This document shows, one piece after another, positions 48,065-55,187 of a stretch of 64,000 bases of DNA. Below the pieces are notes generated by a model, which was not told the origin of the DNA, made no database searches, and saw only the letters and a program-made list of their open reading frames with translations. This stretch comes from Dyadobacter chenwenxiniae. GTDB lineage: Bacteria > Bacteroidota > Bacteroidia > Cytophagales > Spirosomataceae. A program made the position numbers and the translations under genes. The stretch is taken from assembly GCF_022869785.1 (NCBI RefSeq), contig NZ_CP094997.1, positions 2,790,001 through 2,854,000 of the forward strand. The letters run 5' to 3'. Each line of letters opens with the position of its first letter. Positions within the stretch are counted from its first letter, which is position 1.

Positions 48065-48871
48065 TTACCATGAAGCACCAACAAGCCTGATCCAACTATT
48101 AGTGGCCACACACCAATAAATTCCTGTGCTCGTAACCCGTATTTCTCCTAATGTCCCTGTATCGGTCGCAGAAGCAGGTGCGGTATTTAATGCCGATAAC
48201 CGGTATTGCGTTGCCGTTGCGGTTCCAACGACTGATAAAGCCCCATTAGTGGCTCCTGTACCGTTCACTGTAAGTTTGTAATTAGTCTCGGCACTATTAA
48301 CCCCTGCTGCTTGAATTAATATATTATTTGTCGTTGGCTGAACCCTAAAAATAATATTCGAACCGCCCGCTTCTAGAATATTAAAGCTCCCGGTGGCGTT
48401 CTTATAGATATTCGATAAATATGCAGAGAATCTGTTGGACTGGCTCCCTATACTGCGCGTCGCATCGCCGTCTGGAATAATATTTCCAGCAAGTGAGCTA
48501 TTTACGAAGGGAAACCCGGTGAACGTGTTACTACCCCAGGCCATCGTCTTGTTTGTTAGGGTTGTTGAGCCGGATGGGCTTACCGCGGATCCAGTATTTA
48601 AAATGCCGATAATTTTAGTTTGCAAGTCTGTAAGACTAGTGCTTGTTGGAGTCGTAACCTGTATGTGGTTGGTAACTCTGCGAATAAGGCGGTATCCATT
48701 ACTGATACGTAACTCGCCGCCAATTAAAGCGGTCTGAATTACATTTTTAGGAAAAGATCGCTTCCCGAAACTATCATTTATGATCACATGGTTAACAGAA
48801 TCAACCACTTGAATTTGTGCTGCACAAAATCTGGAAACAAGTATTAAGATTATGAATACTAACTTATTCAT
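48065..48871 (-). CDS. Secreted fibre-type protein
   Basis: 268 residues. A signal peptide (KLVFIILILVSRFCAAQ) precedes a trimeric-fibre-like beta sequence (SGSTTLTNKTMAWGSNTFTG, DGDATRSIGSQSNRFSAYLS, LTVNGTGATNGALSVVGTAT), the fibre style seen in Bacteroidota phages. Ends LGEIRVTSTGIYWCVATNSW, a head motif of such fibres. Secretion of a fibre protein is unusual (see findings). Confidence 0.65.
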   Translation of the reverse strand: MNKLVFIILILVSRFCAAQIQVVDSVNHVIINDSFGKRSFPKNVIQTALIGGELRISNGYRLIRRVTNHIQVTTPTSTSLTDLQTKIIGILNTGSAVSPSGSTTLTNKTMAWGSNTFTGFPFVNSSLAGNIIPDGDATRSIGSQSNRFSAYLSNIYKNATGSFNILEAGGSNIIFRVQPTTNNILIQAAGVNSAETNYKLTVNGTGATNGALSVVGTATATQYRLSALNTAPASATDTGTLGEIRVTSTGIYWCVATNSWIRLVGASW

Positions 48872-48879
48872 GGGTTGAA

Positions 48880-49107
48880 TTACTTTTTGACCTTAATAAA
48901 ATCGATATAAAACTCTTCGCCAGCCTTTAAGTATTCTGCAAATGTAGACGATTCATCTATGTCAATATTTAGATTTCCAGCAGGCTGTAAGCTATTGATC
49001 TTCTTATTTTCTTCGCTTCCGTCCTGGGTGACCCCTGCATTGACCGTAATATACCCCTCTCTTTTTTCGATATGCGAAATCAGAAACTTTGCGCGCATTT
49101 TTGTCAT
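48880..49107 (-). CDS. Small fibre-cluster protein
   Basis: 75 residues of beta-rich sequence (YITVNAGVTQDGSEENKKIN, ending YIDFIKVKK). Lies between two fibre genes. Unknown; may be a baseplate accessory. Confidence 0.5.
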   Translation of the reverse strand: MTKMRAKFLISHIEKREGYITVNAGVTQDGSEENKKINSLQPAGNLNIDIDESSTFAEYLKAGEEFYIDFIKVKK

Positions 49108-49120
49108 ATCTTCTTAGTTT

Positions 49121-50245
49121 TTAAGACATTAAACTTTCTATATAAGGACTTGCTACAACACCATGCCCAGAATTATTTAGGTGAAGCCCTAAATCAAATG
49201 GATCGTTGTTAGGATATACTAATTTTGGATCTTCATTCATCGCCGCGTACACGTCTGCAATCCTAAGCCATGGGAATTGATTTTTGAGGCCCCGAACTAG
49301 CCTTACCGCTAACTCATACTCCCCTTGTGAATAACTAGCAGTGGTTAATATTGTGTTGAAATATGTCATCTTAACCATCCGGAAATGAGAGGATATAAAT
49401 CCAGGCGTACCGACGACAACTTTCATTTCGGAGGTGTCAAAAATATCTTCTACAAGCATTAATGCAGTTCGCAGGTAGCCTATAAATTGACCTGCCGATT
49501 CCCCGTTTCCAAACGATCTTAGGCTATTTACGCCCGACTGTATCGTTAAACTATTAGGCGCATTGGCATTTGAGCTAACGATTTGCTCGAAAATAGTTAT
49601 GATATTGTTCGTGTCAGTGTTAACAATTGCTGCGCCAGATGCCGCTTTGTTGTTTAGTGTCCACTCCTGTTTTGATGCCCGACTTAACTCCCTTACCAAT
49701 AATGATACATAAGAATTGCTTAATGTAGTTGCGCCTACACCTACTGTCCAAGAGTCGCCGGTGGTGTTTATAATGCGCGTATTGGATGCTGGTTTAGTCC
49801 TTATTCCGGAAATAGAAACGTGCCCTTCAACGTATAGATTAAAGGCTGGAGCGGTCGGGGTGCTTTGTATTGTGGTAGCTACACTCTGAATTACCGTTAT
49901 GTGAGGCCCATCAAACAAATCTCTTTCCAAACAAATAGGAACCCTGTAAAACCCTTTTTGCCTGTGAACCGAATCTCTTTCGTTACATGTCTCCTTAAAC
50001 TGCTTGGTTACGCCATCCGTAGTAATGGTAAAATCGGCGCCGCCGGAGTCCTGGACGATATACAAGTAAAGCGCTCGTCCAGTCCAGCTAATTGTTACTT
50101 TATCGCCGATTGTGGTTGATTTTCTATGGCTCCCACCCAATGAACCGGCTGCCGATATACTAGCCCATGATCCCGCACCGCTTCCGGCGCTGTTTTGGAA
50201 GACCATTGACCCGTTTGAATGTGTAAGTGTATTTACTATCGACAT
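49121..50245 (-). CDS. SGNH-hydrolase fibre protein
   Basis: 374 residues. An N-terminal beta domain (about 1-145) is followed by SGNH blocks: NTTGDSWTVGVGA (Ser in GDS), KAASGAAIVNTD (Gly), IQSGVNSLRSFG (Asn), and LGLHLNNSGHG (His). The usual Asp three residues before the His is displaced (FDLGLH). Probably removes acetyl groups from surface polysaccharide. Start at the ATG overlapping the stop of the upstream gene. Confidence 0.75.
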   Translation of the reverse strand: MSIVNTLTHSNGSMVFQNSAGSGAGSWASISAAGSLGGSHRKSTTIGDKVTISWTGRALYLYIVQDSGGADFTITTDGVTKQFKETCNERDSVHRQKGFYRVPICLERDLFDGPHITVIQSVATTIQSTPTAPAFNLYVEGHVSISGIRTKPASNTRIINTTGDSWTVGVGATTLSNSYVSLLVRELSRASKQEWTLNNKAASGAAIVNTDTNNIITIFEQIVSSNANAPNSLTIQSGVNSLRSFGNGESAGQFIGYLRTALMLVEDIFDTSEMKVVVGTPGFISSHFRMVKMTYFNTILTTASYSQGEYELAVRLVRGLKNQFPWLRIADVYAAMNEDPKLVYPNNDPFDLGLHLNNSGHGVVASPYIESLMS

Positions 50246-50742
50246 TATTTCTTGACAATTATTTGTGCAATTATTTGTCCGCCGGAATGAGCAGTAGTAG
50301 CAATAAAGCCGACTCTAATAAACTGAAAACATCCTGGCAAATAAAAAGCTTTAAATATTTGGGTGGTAACAGCAGCGGGGTCTATTGTTGCCGGGTTAGC
50401 GGTAAAAACTGCATCCACTGGTACCAAGTAATATGTAACATTGTCCATGGCTGAAAGAGCTTGAATATAGCATTGAAGCCCCGCCAATGATCCTTTGGTA
50501 AAGGATTTTGTGCACAACTCTATTAGTATCCTGTCTGCTTGACTAACATCTACTGATGCGCCGTATTTTACAACACCGTTAATAGGCATATCGCCGGAAG
50601 AAATCACTGTGGCTTCAAATGTTTGGACTTCTCTTTTCGACTTAACAAAGATTGTCCCACCTTCTTTAAGAACATTAGAGACATTAAAAGCCGCCGTAAG
50701 CTTGGCAAAAATACTGTCCAGGAAATCGATTTTTAATGCCAT
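50245..50742 (-). CDS. Fibre-cluster protein
   Basis: 165 residues, beta-rich (VKYGASVDVSQADRILIELC, FYLPGCFQFIRVGFIATTAH). Short gaps to both neighbours. Possibly a fibre-shaft or baseplate subunit; no family recognised. Confidence 0.5.
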   Translation of the reverse strand: MALKIDFLDSIFAKLTAAFNVSNVLKEGGTIFVKSKREVQTFEATVISSGDMPINGVVKYGASVDVSQADRILIELCTKSFTKGSLAGLQCYIQALSAMDNVTYYLVPVDAVFTANPATIDPAAVTTQIFKAFYLPGCFQFIRVGFIATTAHSGGQIIAQIIVKK

Positions 50743-50744
50743 CG

Positions 50745-51590
50745 TTAAACGTCTTTATAATCTGGATCAAGTCCTAAAAAATATTCTCCTCGCCCCGGAA
50801 TCCAGTCGTAAAAAGATTCGTTTCCTTCGTTGTAAGCAAAGTCGGTTGTCACATACACCCTTCGCTTTGCATCACCTGTAAAGTAAGGCACCGCATCAGC
50901 ATAATTCTGCACTGTAATGTCATCCGAAGGAGTAAACGGGCCTGGCACTAAATACCATTTGCCATTGTAAAACTGTATCAATTCGTCGTAATTGGCGACC
51001 GATGTTCCTGCCGTGAAGTTTTCGCCGGCGAAATTGAGTACGCCACCCACTGTAACCTTGTATCGCGACATTTTTTCTCCTTGCTGGCCTATCGTTGCGT
51101 CAGCGGTCAATGTCGGCGTGTTAGTAGCGGCATTATACGGGCCTTGATCAAAGTATAGCTGTGAGGCTTGAAGCGAGTAGTATTTGGCTAGATCAACCTG
51201 GGTTTTCACTAAGTCCAACCCCATCACCTCAACAACCTTAACCTCTCCCTCCTGAATTACAACTTCGTTATAACCACCAGTGGGCGAACCGCTTCCGTAC
51301 TTAGGGAAGATAGAGCCGTGAAATACATAATTAGGCGCAGTCTCGAAATAGACGTAGTATTCCGCCGAAACGGGAATATTCAGGATCTGCTCTTTTGTAA
51401 ATTTTACTTTCAGGTCACGGCCGGTGATTTCTATTGTTGGTGACCCTTTTACTACACGACCGTACCGGATTTCAGCGCGAAGGTCTTCTAAGGCAGGGAA
51501 CGCAAACCCGTCAGGGAACCGTATAGTGTCCTCCCAAGCTGACTCCCTAAAAACTTCACTACGCCCTAACTCGTACGGTAAGTAATCCAT
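50745..51590 (-). CDS. Upper-baseplate-like fibre protein
   Basis: 281 residues. The first 135 residues form a BppU-like beta domain (LEDLRAEIRYGRVVKGSPTI, AEYYVYFETAPNYVFHGSIF). A helix (LVKTQVDLAKYYSLQASQLY) then leads into a module with YNAATNTPTLTADATIGQ and FAGENFTAGTSV, shared with the SGNH fibre at 17967. Confidence 0.65.
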   Translation of the reverse strand: MDYLPYELGRSEVFRESAWEDTIRFPDGFAFPALEDLRAEIRYGRVVKGSPTIEITGRDLKVKFTKEQILNIPVSAEYYVYFETAPNYVFHGSIFPKYGSGSPTGGYNEVVIQEGEVKVVEVMGLDLVKTQVDLAKYYSLQASQLYFDQGPYNAATNTPTLTADATIGQQGEKMSRYKVTVGGVLNFAGENFTAGTSVANYDELIQFYNGKWYLVPGPFTPSDDITVQNYADAVPYFTGDAKRRVYVTTDFAYNEGNESFYDWIPGRGEYFLGLDPDYKDV

Positions 51591-51599
51591 TCGCCTCTT

Positions 51600-51690
51600 C
51601 CTTATGCAAGAAAAGCCTCACCACATTGGAAAGGCTTTGGTTAGCGCCGCATCTACATCGAAGCAGAGTAGCGCCCGGAGCATGCCGGGC
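51600..51690 (-). terminator. Terminator after the 51710 gene
   Basis: Leftward reading: hairpin GCCCGG/CCGGGC (51673-51690), then AAAGCCT/AGGCTTT (51612-51638) followed by TTCTT. It may partly end transcription from the late promoter near 52140. Confidence 0.5.
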
Positions 51691-51709
51691 CTAACTAACG
51701 GCTAAATCT

Positions 51710-52114
51710 TTATTTCTTTACCTCTATCTGGCTTCGCATCTTGGTAGACATCGTTCCTGTCGGGGTATACGTTACGCGGTAAAAGTTGTATTTGGTCGGC
51801 GAAATATCCAATGATCGCTTGTAAGTCGCAGCGTTAGTAACCGTTGCTGAATCCGTTTTTACGAAATTGACGTTATCAAAGCTCCCAAACGTTCTGAGCA
51901 TCCCCGCCAAAGTGCCTGAAATTCGCGTCAGGTCAACTTTAATCGAAGCCGCAGGCCAATACTGCCCAACGCCAACTTGCTGCGTTTTAGGTGTAGTATT
52001 TGTCACTGTGTCCTCTACCGTCGCGTTGTAGGTTGATTTCAAAACGGCAACCTTCTGGGCATACGCGCCGACCGAAAGCAAGGCTAGGCACAAGCACATA
52101 ATCAATGTCTTCAT
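51710..52114 (-). CDS. Secreted 134-aa phage protein
   Basis: A signal peptide (KTLIMCLCLALLSVGAYAQ) is followed by about 115 residues of beta sequence (GQYWPAASIKVDLTRISGTL, DNVNFVKTDSATVT, YNFYRVTYTPTG), in the style of the fibre-cluster proteins downstream. First gene of the leftward fibre cluster, driven by the 19-mer promoter and followed by hairpins. An exported fibre or envelope component is likely. Confidence 0.6.
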   Translation of the reverse strand: MKTLIMCLCLALLSVGAYAQKVAVLKSTYNATVEDTVTNTTPKTQQVGVGQYWPAASIKVDLTRISGTLAGMLRTFGSFDNVNFVKTDSATVTNAATYKRSLDISPTKYNFYRVTYTPTGTMSTKMRSQIEVKK

Positions 52115-52146
52115 TTCTCTAATTTTTTGGGTGATACTTTACCTTG

Positions 52147-52193
52147 TAAAATTAGGGTTTTTTATAATATAACCAAAAAAACTTTAATAAAAA
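52147..52193 (-). promoter_or_regulatory. Late promoter region 3 with 19-mer element
   Basis: Read leftward: 19-mer (52175-52193), TTTG at 52174-52177, 19 bases, TAATTTTA at 52147-52154 (one mismatch to TAnnTTTG). The same geometry as the copy at 38210-38256. Start of transcription near 52140; ATG at 52114. Confidence 0.7.
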
Positions 52194-52232
52194 GTATGGT
52201 TGATTGGGTAGAAGGCATGTAGCTCTCGCTTT

Positions 52233-52260
52233 TTTGTTAAAGGAAATTTGGTTATATTTA
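52233..52260 (+). promoter_or_regulatory. Divergent accessory-gene promoter 3
   Basis: TTTG at 52233, TTAAAG, then TATATTTA at 52253-52260. It matches the stretch before 27316 in sequence order. Drives the 52295 gene. Confidence 0.5.
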
Positions 52261-52294
52261 TGCACAGTTTGGGGAAATACTAAATCGGGAAAGG

Positions 52295-52693
52295 ATGAAC
52301 AAGGAAATTGCCATTAACACCATCATATCGGGGGAGCCAGGCATAGACACCAATCTGATATCAGACGGCTACCACACCTTCGGGGAGTTATACGAACACA
52401 GAATCCATTTGTGGATTATACTTTGTAAGATTTACGAATACGAGTGGGCGGCAACTAACAAAAATCCGCAATCGAGTTGCCCCGTATGGAAATCGCAGAA
52501 ACATAGCGATGGGTCTCACTGGGATGGTTGGTTCATTCTTGGATTAACCGATAATAACGGAAGGCAGATAACCTATCATCTGCCGGAATCTAAATGGGGT
52601 GAATGCGCTTTTGCGGTTGAACTTGAAAAATGTCCGGAATTCGACGGGCACACAAGTGCAGATGTATTGCAGCGAATAAAGGAGCTTTTTTAA
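52295..52693 (+). CDS. Phage-associated protein of unknown function
   Basis: 132 residues with the pattern DGYHTFGELYEHRIHLWI, then HSDGSHWDGWFILGL, ITYHLPESKW and EFDGHTSADVLQRI. I recognise this as a widespread phage family without known function. Single-gene rightward cassette, converging on the regulator gene with stops overlapping in TTAA. Confidence 0.65.
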   Translation: MNKEIAINTIISGEPGIDTNLISDGYHTFGELYEHRIHLWIILCKIYEYEWAATNKNPQSSCPVWKSQKHSDGSHWDGWFILGLTDNNGRQITYHLPESKWGECAFAVELEKCPEFDGHTSADVLQRIKELF

Positions 52694-53085
52694 CTCAACC
52701 CCACCACCACATCATCATCACTCTCCAATTCTTTGATGTATTCCTGATAGTGCGCCCCCAATGCTTTCATTTCGGAGGATTCTCCCAGGAGCATTAAAGT
52801 TGTCATGTAGAAAGGTAGCATTTCCATGTTCAAATCGATAGCCTTCTGAGAGTTGCCCTGATGTCGGCCTCTTTTGTGTACGCTTTTACGCGTGACAAAA
52901 CCAATCTTTTCCAGGGATGCTATGTGGAAGTTCATTGCTTGAAAGGTCAGCCCTAAAAATCCCTGTATATCAACTTTCCTCTGGCTCCCGAATTGACGGA
53001 TAAGCCAGAGGATTGTCAAAGAATTTTTGTTCCCTAGAATGCTGTGTATATTCCTGGCTTCTTCGGGGGTAATGCTGAGTTTCAT
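52690..53085 (-). CDS. Winged-helix (ArsR-like) regulator
   Basis: 131 residues. SLTILWLIRQFGSQRKVDIQ, FLGLTFQAMNFHIASLEKIG and FVTRKSVHKRGRHQG give helix, recognition helix and wing of an ArsR/MarR-like domain. The C-terminal helices probably dimerise. It sits beside the integrase, so it may control integration or lysogeny genes. No metal-sensing Cys motif. Confidence 0.7.
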   Translation of the reverse strand: MKLSITPEEARNIHSILGNKNSLTILWLIRQFGSQRKVDIQGFLGLTFQAMNFHIASLEKIGFVTRKSVHKRGRHQGNSQKAIDLNMEMLPFYMTTLMLLGESSEMKALGAHYQEYIKELESDDDVVVGLS

Positions 53086-53114
53086 TTGAAATAACGTTGA
53101 GCGAACGGTGCGGG

Positions 53115-54290
53115 TTACTCTTTAACCAACCTCCATTCTGTTAGAATCCTTTTTTCCTTAATTGCCCCGTAGTGCCGGATCTGCCGGGTGGTTGTATGCC
53201 CTAGCATGGTTGCAACAACTTCCGGACTAAACCCGAAATCATTCAGGCACATGTTTGTAAATGTTTTTCTCGCTATCTTATTGGTTAGATTTTTATTGAT
53301 ATCAACTTTTTCGGCAATTATTTTAAGGTAATCATTCATCTTTTGCGGCGATATATGCGGTAGCTTATCAACGCCGCCATACTTTGCAATTAAAAACTGG
53401 GCGTAATCTGTCAGCGGGAAAGTTGCCTCTACATTCGTCTTTACCCGCCGAATCTTCATAAATTGATGACCGTCGTACTCATAAACGGATTCCTGTCGAA
53501 CATCCCGATAATCCCCAATGTGCAGGCCCGTGTAGCACATAAACAAGAACGAGTCGGCCACCAGCTGTAAACGTTCACTCCAATCGTACATCTTGATACT
53601 CTCTATTTCCCGCGGGTCCAGGCAGGTTATGTCAAGCTCCTTTTTCCATTCCAGGGAAACCCCCGAAAACGGGTTGCTATCAATATGCCCTTCCCTGATT
53701 GCATATCTAAAAAGCCCTATGCAGGACTGTACTATTTTATTACAATAATCATTGTGGTAACCCCGGCTTTTGAGCCAAACCCAAAAGCCAGAAACCTCCT
53801 TTTTTTGCACCGCGGAAACATCGTAATCTTTGCCCAGGTACTCGGTCAGGTAAGCAAAACATCGTTTGTACCGGTTGGTGGTGACAGTGGACCGCTCTCG
53901 TAAAATCAACTCTTCCAGAAACTGTTTACTTAGTTTCGAAATCGAACATCCAACCAGAGATACCCCGTTATAAATGTCTTTGATCTGATCGGCGGAAAGG
54001 TGGGTTCCTCTCGCCCTGGCAGAAAGGTAGATTTCCTCCAGCTCTGATTTAATGATGTCGAGCCGCCGGTTAACATCCATCGCGGTCAGTGAGCTGCCTT
54101 TTAAGCGCTGTGTCTTGCTGTCCCATTTGTTGGGGTCAACTAATAAGCCGACAGCAAATTCATTCGCTCTGATCATCTTTACCGTGATTCTGCAATTGAT
54201 CGGGCATAGGCCCGCTTGGTTTGTTCTCGCTCTCCTGATTATGAATCGGGTGCGCATGCGTACTAAAGTTTTAAGAAATTTAATCATCAT
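53115..54290 (-). CDS. int: Tyrosine integrase of Bacteroidetes type
   Basis: 391 residues: arm-binding domain at about 1-90, SAM-like core-binding domain at 100-200, then the catalytic domain. Catalytic pieces: TGLHIGDYRDVR (the usual first Arg of TGLR is His, as the first Arg is often replaced in Bacteroidetes integrases), RRVKTNVEATFPL (Lys), KIARKTFTN (second Arg), LGHTTTRQIRHYG (His and nucleophile Tyr). It recombines phage and chromosome at the adjacent ssrA 3' end. Confidence 0.9.
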   Translation of the reverse strand: MMIKFLKTLVRMRTRFIIRRARTNQAGLCPINCRITVKMIRANEFAVGLLVDPNKWDSKTQRLKGSSLTAMDVNRRLDIIKSELEEIYLSARARGTHLSADQIKDIYNGVSLVGCSISKLSKQFLEELILRERSTVTTNRYKRCFAYLTEYLGKDYDVSAVQKKEVSGFWVWLKSRGYHNDYCNKIVQSCIGLFRYAIREGHIDSNPFSGVSLEWKKELDITCLDPREIESIKMYDWSERLQLVADSFLFMCYTGLHIGDYRDVRQESVYEYDGHQFMKIRRVKTNVEATFPLTDYAQFLIAKYGGVDKLPHISPQKMNDYLKIIAEKVDINKNLTNKIARKTFTNMCLNDFGFSPEVVATMLGHTTTRQIRHYGAIKEKRILTEWRLVKE

Positions 54291-54397
54291 AGGGGGTTAG
54301 GTTAGGTAGTAGAAAGACTACCATAAGTCATTGGCAACCGAAAAACTACCCCCTATATATTAACTTTCTATAAGTGTCTTATATATAACTATTTAAA

Positions 54398-54425
54398 AAC
54401 AAAAGCAGGATTAAAAAACCCTGCT
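54398..54425 (-). terminator. Terminator of tmRNA
   Basis: Read leftward: AGCAGG/CCTGCT stem with a 10-base loop, then TTTGTTTTT, 25 bases beyond the tmRNA 3' end. It lies on the prophage side of the likely attachment site, so it may be phage-supplied. Confidence 0.6.
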
Positions 54426-54449
54426 GTGTGAACTAATTTTAACTGTTTG

Positions 54450-54490
54450 TGGAGATGCAGGGAGTCGAACCCTGGTCCAGAACAGGGAAA
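54450..54490. other. Probable prophage attachment site (right end)
   Basis: The integrase gene lies 160 bases from the tmRNA 3' end, and phages of this integrase class commonly insert at the 3' end of tRNA/tmRNA genes. The other end of the prophage lies left of the window, so the duplicated core cannot be confirmed. Confidence 0.6.
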
Positions 54491-54692
54491 CCCTGCGCCT
54501 TCTACATGCTTATCCTCGATTAGGTTGTCGGGCCAGACAAGGTTCGCGGCGGACCCGCGTCATGACCTTAGATACTGGTGTCTCGTTGAATTTCCGTATC
54601 ACTATTTCAACCAGCGCTGATTTGCGACACCCCGGAGCCCAACCATCAGCACGTAGGTTGGAGGGATGATGGCATTAGCTAAATCCTCCGGA

Positions 54693-54722
54693 TTAGGCTG
54701 CCATGGCGTAAGTAGATTCGCC
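54693..54722 (-). other. tmRNA proteolysis tag reading frame
   Basis: Ten codons on the minus strand: GGC GAA TCT ACT TAC GCC ATG GCA GCC TAA, giving GESTYAMAA. The GE start and the AA end are typical of Bacteroidota tags; Met in place of the usual Leu is noteworthy. Confidence 0.85.
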
Positions 54723-54818
54723 AGTTATTGTTTGAGACCATTATTTACGGGAGGTAATCTCAACTCCCGACATGCTTACACACAGACTTCCAACCCGCTG
54801 TCAATTCCAGTCACCCCC

Positions 54819-55187
54819 ATATTTGTTGGCATTTGGACTCCACAAAAGCAGCAAAAAGCTGCCAGGTTAAAGTATCATTGCAAAGTAAAGTACAGCATTT
54901 CAAGTTAAAAAGTTCGCAATTTAAAACACTTTTTTCACCAGAACTCCAACTCATCCCGCTAACACGCTAACAATAAACCAATTAAAAAAAATTCCCCACC
55001 CCAACCAAACAATCACCGATCCGCGGCGGATTATTGCCCATTCCACGGCGGCCCATTCCCCGTTCCACGGCGGATAATTCACTCATTCACTCATTCACTC
55101 ATTCACTCATTCACTCATTCACTCATTCACTCATTCACTCATTCACTCATTCCCCGTTCCACGGCGGCTCAGTCAATCATTCAATCA
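54819..55187. other. Intergenic region after ssrA
   Basis: 369 bases with no gene. It holds the likely tmRNA promoter upstream of 54818 (no clear box found), then the tandem repeats described separately. Confidence 0.6.
55037..55167. repeat. ATTCACTC tandem repeat with flanking copies
   Basis: Nine perfect copies of ATTCACTC plus ATTC (55077-55152). The repeat is bracketed by direct copies of CATTCCCCGTTCCACGGCGG (55054-55073 and 55148-55167), with a shorter related CATTCCACGGCGG at 55039. Probably a slippage-prone minisatellite near the 3' end of the TonB receptor. Confidence 0.85.

Larger units (their letters stand above)
54450..54818 (-). ncRNA. ssrA: tmRNA
   Basis: 369 bases. The 5' end GGGGGTGACTGGA and the 3' end GGTTCGACTCCCTGCATCTCC-A pair over seven bases as a tRNA-like acceptor stem. 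The T-arm is canonical; CCA is not encoded. The tag frame (54722-54693) reads GESTYAMAA and stop, with GGC as the resume codon. It rescues stalled ribosomes. The 3' end is probably the prophage attachment site. Confidence 0.92.

Noticed and set aside
48065..51590. Diversity-generating retroelement targeting a fibre gene
   Set aside because: No reverse transcriptase and no template repeat found in the window.
54666..54908. 80-residue open frame on the plus strand
   Set aside because: It lies across the antisense of the tmRNA gene; the RNA structure and tag are clear, so the frame is accidental.
55077..55152. Possible CRISPR array
   Set aside because: The ATTCACTC copies are directly adjacent without spacers and no cas genes are present; it is a simple tandem repeat.
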